Shown here: positions 55,640-64,000 of the stretch, piece after piece | Position numbering within the stretch: position 1 is the first letter of the stretch | Layout of the letters: each line of letters opens with the position of its first letter | Origin: Symbiodinium natans | Taxonomy: Eukaryota > Sar > Dinophyceae > Suessiales > Symbiodiniaceae | Assembly: GCA_905221605.1 (NCBI GenBank) | Contig: CAJNDS010002259.1 | Coordinates: 186,001-250,000 of the forward strand | Reading direction: 5' to 3' | Length of the DNA: 64,000 nucleotides | Program-made: the position numbers and the translations under genes | Notes under the pieces: model-generated | Databases searched by the model: none | The model's input: only the letters and a program-made list of their open reading frames with translations | Told to the model about the DNA's origin: nothing

Positions 55640-58360
55640 CCCTTTTCTGGACAATGACCTCAGCTTGTTTTCGCAAGAAAAAGCGTTTGAGGCTTTGATG
55701 CAACAGCGGTAAGAGCTGCTTGTTTTATGGCTTTGTGCTTTCAAGGCCTGCGGGGTCAGAATTGGCGTAGCCACCAAGATCCAGGGGTGCCGAAACATCA
55801 GCAGCTTGGCTCTTCCAGCGTCGCTTCGGCTTGTGAGGCTCCATGGCTTGAACTCAAGTATCTGCTATCTTCGATTATCCAGATTCAAACGGGGTCGAAG
55901 CCAGGCTTTCTGTTTACGTAAATTGCTTGAAAGCGATGAAGGATGGAGATGGCACGTTGTGCACTGACAAGCTACTGTCATTTCACAGGATGACTACTCA
56001 GATCTCAACAGCTGGGCACCACAGATATGTGCAAAGCAAAGCCGCAAAGCCGAAAAGCTCGCGTCCCGCTGTATAAACTTCTACAAATTCTTTAAACGAT
56101 CTCGCCATCTATAACAAGCCTGAGCCTCGCTTCAGGCTCAGGCTCGCTTTGTACAATCTGCCCTTGAGGACCTCGAGAACAGAGTCGAATGGTCAAACTA
56201 TTTACAAAGCAACGGTGGCCTACTTCGCGTTACTTCAAATTACTTCGCTCACTCGAATCTCGGCAGGGCCGAGGGCCTGACTGGGACCAAAAAGGACAAC
56301 GAGCGCAACTGATCTGGAGAATGTTCTGCGATTCAACAGACCGTCACTGGCCTTTTGTGCAAGCACTCCGTTCGAAGCCGGACCCGCAGTGGCCGGCCAC
56401 CTGTCCTGACCTTTGTAGTTGCGCGAAAGGCACTTACCTGCTCATACAGCACAGAGCCACGCGAAATGTCCACAGCGCCAAGAGCGCAGCGAACTCTGAA
56501 TCCAGAGCTTGGCAATGTGCCACCAAACGGCAACACTTGGCAAATTCCTGAAGCTCCCACAACTCCCGACCAGGGTAGGCAACAGTTTAACACTCGCCTC
56601 GAAGGATAAACTCGTCTTGCTGCCAGGGTTTGCGATGGCCCAAACCTGACAAGCAGAACACCAGATGACAAGTCAAGGTGGCAATGGTCGAGGCTTGGTT
56701 GAGGGGACAAACTACTACAGTAGTACTGTAGCAGCACTGTCAAGATGCTCCTGCAACAAGCCTGATTCGTTCCGTTCGTGGTGAGATATCTGATCTTAGC
56801 CTCAGCGCCTTCGCTGACCTATGTCTACTCGGCGCCACCTTCGGTTATTTCTTTGCTCTGTGTCTCACTCCTGCCATACATCTTAAATATGAAAATGTCG
56901 TGTGGTTGCATTGAGAGCTTTCGTCGGCAGGTGCCCAGCAGTTGCTTCGGTACAAAATAACATGGTTCACACAAGCATGGCCGCAAAAGCTGTGCAATCA
57001 TTGCATCACAACAGCACTTGCACTAATTCAAGGCATTTCAAGGCTAAGCTTGGAAAGGGTGAGAATGAATGTCAAGGACCTGCCTGCTTCAAAGCTTCTC
57101 GCGGAAGTCTCGATTTCCAGAGAAATTGCGAGACTTGCAAGGCAGGCTTTGAGCTGGAAGAACCTCAGCTGATGCAGTTGTCTATTCGACCATGTAACGG
57201 GAAGTCACCAACCTCTTCCTCTTCCAAGTTCGCTCTTCTTCTGAAGTGTGCTGCTTACTCTCGTCTCTACTCGAAAAAGCACTTATTTTGGACTGCACCA
57301 ACTGCACGCGGGCCAAATCAGCCAAGCAACCATCCTTGATGGCATTGAACCATGAGTGATATGCTTCCTGCAGATGGCATGAAGAGGACCAGCCAGCATG
57401 TTGATGCGGCGGGAGCTAAAAAGACTGACCATGGTGCAACCCCAGGCTCCCACAAGTGCGCATGCGGTACGCCGATGGACACCGTCCCCAACCCGCCCCG
57501 TTGCACTGGAACGTGGAAAGCACACCGCTTCACACGCTTACCTTACAATGATTTCGCTATACGACACTTGGGTGCTGCATCGTGTCCTGCTCATCAGATG
57601 ACCAAGGTTGAACTGCTTCTGCTGCAGCGGGTCGGAGACTGACCAGCACCAACATGTACGGCTGGCAAATACTGGCAAGTCATGTTCTGCAAGGCTCTTT
57701 CCTGCTCGGACCTCTGCTTGGAAACGGGCGTTTGGATTAATCGTCCTTTCTCGTCGTTTCTCGTCGTTGGCCCATACTCCCGTGCGTCTGTCGGCTCACG
57801 AAACGTTGAGAGAAAAAAACACCTGGACAAACGGGGACTGGAGTCGGCCTGGAGGGGTTCCCCCTTTGCTGTCGGTGCACATGCAAAGGTACGGTACGAG
57901 GCGCATCGGTTGGTCCGAACATCTCAGCATTTGCTCTTCTTCGAGAGGCGCGCTAACTACACCACAGGACCGGCCTCCCTGCAAAGACAGTTTACGACCA
58001 TCCCATCCAAAGTCGTGACCAGGCTGAGGCACTTCAGTTCCATGCACGCATATTCACACAATCCCACTCACTGGGTCTAACCTCCCCCTCAGCCTAGCTC
58101 AGCTTCAAGCATGGCCTTTCTGCTCCAAAGACCTCCCCCTCCATGCAAGGTTCATGGCATTGGCACCCCAATGTCGCAACGCTGGCTAGGCCCGGCTATG
58201 CGGCTCCAGTTGTAAAAAAAAAGGTCCAGCTGCCACAAGCGCACGCAAGCGCACGCAAGCGCACGCAAGCGCACGCACGCAAGCGCACGCAAGCACATGC
58301 AAGCTTGGATGCCGAGCTCTTTGTGCTGGGACGGCAGCTCCTGCAAAGCATTTTGTGTCT
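55640..58360. other. Stretch with one candidate exon only
   Basis: A minus-strand segment 56432-56551 (acceptor CTTCAG, donor GTAAGT; VLPFGGTLPSSGFRVRCALG) is exon-like. Segments at 57300-57530 and 57800-58050 are protein-like without splice support. A 10-bp GCGCACGCAA repeat lies at 58239-58304. Confidence 0.35.
58239..58304. repeat. 10-bp GCGCACGCAA tandem repeat
   Basis: About six units with a one-unit slip in the middle. Confidence 0.9.
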
Positions 58361-58363
58361 TAT

Positions 58364-58530
58364 TTATGTCTTCTTTGCGTCTGTAAGTGTAAAAAGTTCA
58401 CAGAAGTCCACAGAGCCCTTGGGACAAAGACAAGCGCAGAGTGGGGCGGCCTTCCGAGCAACGCTGCCATCTCGGAGCAAGAACTCCGCTGTCACCTTCT
58501 GGTCTTTTACCTGAGTCTTCATTGGGAGGC
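58364..58530 (-). CDS. Candidate terminal exon, product unknown
   Basis: Ends in a stop at 58364. The frame reads VKDQKVTAEFLLRDGSVARK, then VDFCELFTLTDAKKT. Acceptor could be the CAG at about 58512. The sequence upstream is a C/G-rich tract (58560-58590) unlike coding DNA. Family unknown. Confidence 0.35.
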
Positions 58531-58719
58531 TTGATTCGGCTTGATGCAAATTGAGAAAGCGCCCCGCCCCCCTCCCTCCCCCCCCCCCCATGCTGCAAAA
58601 CTTGACGCTGGCAGGCGCAAGACATATTCCCCGGCCTGCAAAACTTTGCCTTTGCCCCACCTTGGCGTTGCAAAGGGCATGGCGTTCCGTGCATGGCCAC
58701 TGAGTCAACGCGCGACAAG

Positions 58720-59100
58720 CTTAAAATACTGGGTATGTGCTTGTGAAAGTGCAGGGCTTTCGGGCTTAGGTCCTTCGGTTTAGTGTGTACCTGTTGGGGT
58801 TTCGGCATGGCTTTCAGGGCTTAAGGTGACAGGTCTCTGAGGGTTCATCGTGACTCAACCGAGTCTATGTAGGATCACATGCGGCTCGCGAGGCTAAAGA
58901 AATGAATGATGGTTCAAAGGAGGCAGGGCTTAGGGTTTGTGCGTTTAGCGCGCCAGGCTTTGGAATTCTTAGTTTCAGGGTGTGCGGTTCAGGGATTTTA
59001 GCGTGCTTAGGGGGTGGGCTCAAGGTTCGCCGCGCCCTCCTTCTCAGTACGGTCCAGGCGCAGAGAGTTTAGGGTTTGGGTTCTTTTCGGGTGTGAGGTT
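58720..59100. repeat. Degenerate TTTAGGG-like tract
   Basis: Scattered GGGCTTAGGG, GGTTTAGT, GAGTTTAGGGTTTGGG and similar words in ordinary sequence; no perfect array. Confidence 0.6.
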
Positions 59101-59232
59101 CTATCGGAAAGGATGGAAGCAAAAGCTGCGTGAGATGAGGCCTGCATCTGACACACTTGGTGCAGCGGCTGCTAGCCGCCACTGCACTCAATCACCACCA
59201 TACTGAGGACTTGCCCCCTGACCCGTCAAGCT

Positions 59233-61845
59233 TCATCCACTGTTCTTGAACAGTACTGCTGTGGCCACCACACAAAGCAACGACTGATCTTTCGCAAAAG
59301 CAGCCTCAGTGGCTTGAATATCTTGCACATTCTTAAGTTGTTCCTGCAAGGCACTGCCCGTGCCATGGGCAGCGTTACCCCAGGTCACAGCCTCAACCCG
59401 AATGGCAGCGAAAGCATCAAATAACACTGCTGCCACCACCCAAGTCACGACAGATCCACCGTCAAGCATGGCACCGCCATGAAGATTGGACCTGCCTTAC
59501 ATTCTGCAGCCGATCTCCCACCTCACTGCTGTCACCACCAGAACTGGCCTTGCCCCACAGTACGACAGACAAGAACGGCAGCAAAAGCAGTATCTGAGTT
59601 TTGATTCTTCTCTTCAGCGTCTCCTTGGTCTCGTCGTCACGTTCTTGCCGCTGTGTAGTCCGATGTCCACATCAAGGACATGCCGCTTATGCTGCTAGCA
59701 GGAAGTTCAACATTGGTGGCTCCCGAACCCCTAAACCCCAAAATCCCCGAACCCTAAACCCTAAAACCGTTCACATCCCAAGATATCCCAAGCTCTGAAA
59801 CCCTTAAAGCCATGCATCCCCTTCACGTTTTGACTCGGCTTGCGGCTCCAAGTACTTGGTGGCCCCGAAGCCAAACCCCCGCAGCTGAAAGCCAAAATCC
59901 TAACCCGACAGGCCCAAACCCGAAAGCCCTCATCCAAGGCTGCTTGATTGTGCTCGTGTGTGACACAAAATGCTGCGATGTGCTGCGGCCAGGCTTCGCT
60001 CGCATTCCATTGCTCCACACTTCCACTTCATCTCCGGGCTTGTATACCTCTTGTGACGAAACGCACTCAACGAATCTAAGCAACTCTGTGACAAGCTGCA
60101 TCTCTGCCGTACCCTGGGCAGCCCACGAGGGGTCCTCCGAGGGACGCCGGTCGTTCCCAAGTCGACTCACCAGTCCTCGTTCCACTGGATTGGGAGATTG
60201 GAGAACGGGGTCGATTGTCTTTCCAAAAACGTGACCTTTGAGCTGCTTTGGCGTGCCTGGCTTGGCTGAAAACTACTACTTGTTCTTGCCTTGTGCTGCT
60301 TTGTCGCCCATGCCTCTCCTCGTTCTACATCATGACATTTCTGCAACTTCCCAAATGTTTGCCGACTTCAGTAAGAAGCCTCGCTGCTGGATTTGCTTAT
60401 CGTCCGGCAAGAAGGCTGCGGCAAACAATAACATCTGGAAATGCCTTCGTCATCTCATCTTTGCACTGGCTGCCAATGTCACTGGTTCTGTCTTTGACTC
60501 TGCCCCCTACTCAACACGAACGACAAGCATACCAGCCCGACAGGTGCGAACCAACTCAAGCACTTCATGGCGACCCAGTACAGTGCACTGTGCTGTGTGT
60601 CAAGTCTGTCCTTGAGTTGTAATAGTAGCTGTGACCTTCAGGTGTCTTTGCAGCCTAAGCGGGTAGGACACGGGCCATGTCCACCCACAAGGAAGCAGCC
60701 AGCTGAGCTGTCGACTTTCCATTTGTCTACTCCTTCGCTTTTTGCGACCTGGATATGCTTGATCAGACAGAAGGTGACAAAGCTCGTCTGTCAGAACTGC
60801 TGGGCTCTGGCATGTGGGTAGCCGCCACCTGATGTCCGCGGTGCCCTTATGCTTTGCATCCGATCTGCCACCTGTGTAATCGGAGCTCGGACACTCTCTG
60901 TGACTAGATCTGTCAAGCATGGCAGAAAGGCGGTCTTCATGTCATCGGACACTTCGCCTGCTGCCAGCATCCTGCGGACTTCTGACAGAACAGTACAGAA
61001 GCATGTCGGTGCAAAGAGCATCTCTGTGACCAGTCGCATCGCATGTCAACACGGACGTTGCTGCTCCAAAGACGGTCGCATCGCAAGTTCTTGCCGTTTC
61101 TTCTACAGTCCGACCTCACCTTACCGCCGCCTGTACTGTACTAATGCCTAAACTCAGCGGTGCCGTGCAGAGGAACAGGTTCGCTCTAGGGGGCGGCTGC
61201 CCATCCAAACAGAAGCCAGAACATCTGCCACAGCATCTGCCAGAGCCCAAAGCTTATGCCAGAGCTGAACGATCAAAAGAGGCGAACAGCCAAGCTAAGC
61301 AGGGTCAGACAATCTCGCACAAGCTTGCATGCGACATCATATTGCATCAAAAACATGGCCATGAACATATCAGCTCCTACGCGCATCTGCATCGATATGT
61401 GCTAGGACCTGACACAAGCGCAGCTTTCAAGTGGTAGATGATGTCAGGCACAATTCCAGCTGGAGTCCAACTGTACCCGGCAGCGCCTTTGAACTCTGGA
61501 GGCCAAGAGAAGCCTGCAGCGGCTTTGGGAGCTCTCGGAGGCGCTCCTGCACTGTACATCTGAGTCCGAATGATCCATTGTGATCCATTGTGACCCATTG
61601 ACACCTTCGAGTCTTTAGAGTCTTTGGAGGTTTCCCCCAACTTCCTGAAGCAGCTGGTTCTTCTCAAAGACTGCGCACCAACTGCTTGCCATCAGCAGGT
61701 TGATGACCTGCATGTCGGCTGCGATGACAAAGATGCAGAGAACTAAGTTCAAAGCCTTCTGTTGCGCCAAACACAGCTGAACCTCTGCAACTCCGTTTAT
61801 GTAAGCCGGGTGTTGCTTGACCAAGCTCAGAAGGAAGTTGAAAAC
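59233..61845 (-). CDS. Long multi-exon gene, product unknown
   Basis: Exons joining in phase: 61642-61845 (VFNFLLSLVKQHPAYINGVA, INLLMASSWCAVFEKNQLL), 61409-61559 (acceptor GACTCAG, donor GTCCTA; APKAAAGFSWPPEFKGAAGY), 60845-61023 (EMLFAPTCFCTVLSEVRRML, TESVRAPITQVADRMQS), 60749-60806 (SPAVLTDELCHLLSDQAYP), 60533-60562 (LELVRTCRA) and 60337-60379 (FLLKSANIWEVAEM). Further 3' segments: about 60020-60110 (VYKPGDEVEVWSNGM, Tudor/Agenet-like wording) and 59233-59469 (VVTWVVAAVLFDAFAAI, stop at 59233). One intron (after 60845) has a GC donor. The protein is mostly helical. No family is recognised, and whether all segments form one gene is uncertain. Confidence 0.48.
59718..59935. repeat. Degenerate CCCTAAA-like tract
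   Basis: CCCCTAAACCCC and GAACCCTAAACCCTAAAACC near 59728-59767, then looser ACCC..AAA words to about 59935. It lies between two proposed exons of the long multi-exon gene. Confidence 0.7.
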
Positions 61846-62161
61846 CTTGGTGCAGGCAGCGTTTGTTTCACGATCTCATGCAAGTCACCCTCACACTCGA
61901 GAACCTCGAGACCACCTACCATTCGAGGGACAAAGCGCTGGCATTTTTCGGGAAGTTCAGAAAACTGAACACAGCGTGGCCGTGGCTTCCAACAGAGGAA
62001 CTCTGGGCGCGTTGTCGAGCTCTTGGGAAAACAACTGGTCATCGCCAGCACAACGGATGCAGCCTCTTGCTCTGTCGAGCACTTGAAAGCGCACTTCAAA
62101 GAGCAACACACAAAGGCGGCTCACAATGCTCACATAGCAGGGCTAGGATGGGCTAGGTGAC

Positions 62162-62906
62162 CGATGCGCAGCTTGTTCAACGCGCTAAGTCCACAGGAGT
62201 CCATTTTCGAGGGGTCATCGATGGCGCTCGCCGCATCGATGCCTTCCTGGCGTGTTCTGCGTCTTTCTGAGATTTAGAAATTTAAAACAAAACCCTTACC
62301 CGCCTGAAGCGCAGACAGGGCCGGATTGCACGCTGTCTCTGCGGACGCTGCTTCAGGCTCTTCTTCCTAAAGCAGAACACGCATCAAGCAGGCACAGCGC
62401 ATGTTGAGGCCATGTTAAGGCCGCAGCAGCTGCCACCCATTCATCCGACTCCGCTTCCTCCGCTTCCTCCTTCAGCATGAAAAAGTATTCGGGGCAGCAC
62501 TTGGACAACGACACTCGGTTGTAAAAAGGTCGTTCGTTCTTGTCCTTTCTTCTGTGTTACATAGGGCGAAAAAGGGGCAACTCCAGTCCTTTATCGCATC
62601 TATCATCCGCTCTCTTTCAATGGCCAAGCGCACCTTCAGTGTTCGGGCAGACAAGGCAAAAACATGCGCACACTGTGGAATAACCGTGGAGGACATCCCA
62701 CTCTTCCTGTTTCTTCCTCCGATTTGTTCTGGTGCCTCTTCCGGGCGCTCATCCATGCGCACGAGAGTGACTGACTTCAGCGCGGCTGGAGCAATGGACT
62801 TTTTCAAAACCTGCACATGTGACATGTACGGCATTGTAAAGCTTCTGCTCATATGACGGTGCATCTCAGCTGCCTCATGCTGCGCGCCAATGGCGGACTG
62901 CAAATC
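62162..62906 (-). CDS. Multi-exon gene with a possible PH-domain exon
   Basis: Exon 62582-62906 (acceptor CTTGCCAG) reads DLQSAIGAQHEAAEMHRHMS, then VTLVRMDERPEEAPEQIGG and AHVFALSARTLKVRLAIERE followed by a closing helix MIDAIKDW. The last part has the pattern of the final strands and Trp-containing helix of a PH domain. Then come an acidic Ala-rich segment near 62375-62470 (AESDEWVAAAAALTW), exon 62300-62366 (acceptor GCTTTAG, donor GTAAGG; EEPEAASAETACNPALSAL) and exon 62162-62266 (acceptor TCTCAG; QEGIDAASAIDDPSKMDSCG). The last two join in phase. The PH assignment is tentative. Protein-like sequence continues at 61870-62110, so it may connect to the next gene. Confidence 0.4.
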
Positions 62907-63690
62907 CTGGCAAGAACACACAAGAACACACCCTCATTGGCGCAGCATGGAAAATGAGTTGGAAAGTTGGGCCTCATGGAGCGTCTGCACTTTCTCATGT
63001 AGTTCGACATCGGCCTCCCAGGCTGACACCCAGCTGGGGACTTGCATCAGCTTGTTGAAAACCTGGGCAGCTCAATCAGGCGCCGGATGCCAATGCCACA
63101 ACGTCGAAGGACAGCAAAGAGCAAACCCGCCTGGATGATCAATGATCGAAAGAAAGGTTTCTTCGCCGCAAAGGCTATCAGAAAGTTCCACATCAATGGA
63201 GCATGCTTTGCCTGCCAAGCGTTGCCAAAAAGTCACATCCAGGAACAAAACCGGAAAACTTACATACTGACATGCGAGGCCTGCTCATCAATCTCCTGGA
63301 CGGAAGCTTTCAAAACCTGAGGACAAAATGCCCAACCCACATCCAAAAAGAAGCAAACTCAGCAATGGTGATGCCTGCTTTTTGAAGTCTTGAAAGTCGC
63401 CATTTGCAGACATGATCCGGTCTTTGGCCAAGCACTCCTAGCAAGACAATACAAATGCAGAAGCAACCTTAGACGATTCACACGGCCCAGCCTTGTAAAC
63501 CTCCCATTTTGGCCACACAACCATGCGGTCACTCTACCATCAATGTCAATAATCTTGCTGTCGTACGCAAAGCATGCGAGTAGACAGAGGCTTGGAACAG
63601 GTCAGGTTCTGCACCCAGCTGTCTTGAACATGCATCACAACTGGGACGACCCAATGCGAGGTTGTGGCATGCTGACCATGGCAAAGCATC

Positions 63691-63888
63691 TCATGTAATG
63701 CATATAGGGGTCCAAATTAGAAAAGCTTGTGGATGTTCAGGCTTGCTCGGGCCAATTCCAGCGATGAGTGATCTAGAAGGCAGCGGCCTCCCACTCGATT
63801 CTTCTTTCAATGTCATATCATGCCGACTTGCATCAGCAACAACAACTGTCGCTCCATGTCGCATCATGATCACTTGCAGGGAGCCCAA
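63691..63888 (-). CDS. Candidate exon near the window edge, product unknown
   Basis: The minus frame reads VIMMRHGATVVVADASRHDM and then SGRPLPSRSLIAGIG, with a stop at 63691. Natural composition, no family. The gene would continue beyond 64000 on the right. Confidence 0.32.
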   Translation of the reverse strand: MGSLQVIMMRHGATVVVADASRHDMTLKEESSGRPLPSRSLIAGIGPSKPEHPQAFLIWTPICIT

Positions 63889-64000
63889 CTGGCGGGTTTT
63901 GGCTTGAGTCTTGGGGGCGTGTAGTCTCAGATGTAGATTGAATCAGACAAGGAGGCGAACATCCGCCCTCATAAGTACATTGTCCAAGTAAAGTAGGAAT

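Overview
The window looks like nuclear DNA of a dinoflagellate. No bacterial operons, ribosome binding sites, tRNAs or rRNAs are visible. Most genes are broken into short exons. Where flanking exons can be recognised, the introns join in phase and often start with GC rather than GT and end with AG. Two pentatricopeptide (PPR) genes, Arabidopsis-type CCCTAAA/TTTAGGG tracts, and many decayed fragments of a GC-rich non-LTR reverse transcriptase of a type known from dinoflagellates all fit this. The species cannot be told from the sequence. All exon models here were read by eye from frame, splice sites and phase; none has transcript support.

Layout. From 0 to 33 kb nearly every supported exon is on the minus strand: a methionine sulfoxide reductase (95-1803), several unassigned exons (5.1-10.0 kb), a phytanoyl-CoA-dioxygenase-like gene (10.56-12.86 kb), unassigned genes (13.7-15.7 kb), a PPR gene (16.1-18.7 kb), a helical multi-exon gene (19.6-22.4 kb), an acidic protein with a CUE/UBA-like segment (22.55-23.96 kb), a HEAT-repeat gene (24.2-26.5 kb), and a low-complexity Pro/Ala-rich gene (31.06-32.38 kb). 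One gene of unknown family reads on the plus strand at 33.36-34.73 kb.

From 38 to 46.6 kb lies a GC-rich graveyard of LINE pieces in both orientations. It is interleaved with degenerate telomere-like repeats (39.1-40.4 kb), a G-rich minisatellite (43.6-43.85 kb) and a ~112-bp satellite (43.86-44.6 kb). From 46.65 to 50.2 kb the sequence is non-coding, partly AT-rich, with interstitial telomeric repeats.

From 50.2 to 64 kb minus-strand genes resume: an 881-residue PPR protein (50.2-53.05 kb), an FAD-dependent oxidoreductase of the renalase/amine-oxidase kind (54.2-55.6 kb), a long multi-exon gene of unknown family (59.2-61.85 kb) and a gene with a possible PH-domain exon (62.2-62.9 kb). The PPR proteins probably act on organelle RNA and MsrA in oxidative repair. 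No operon-like functional grouping is visible; the genes simply share one direction, as is common in dinoflagellates.
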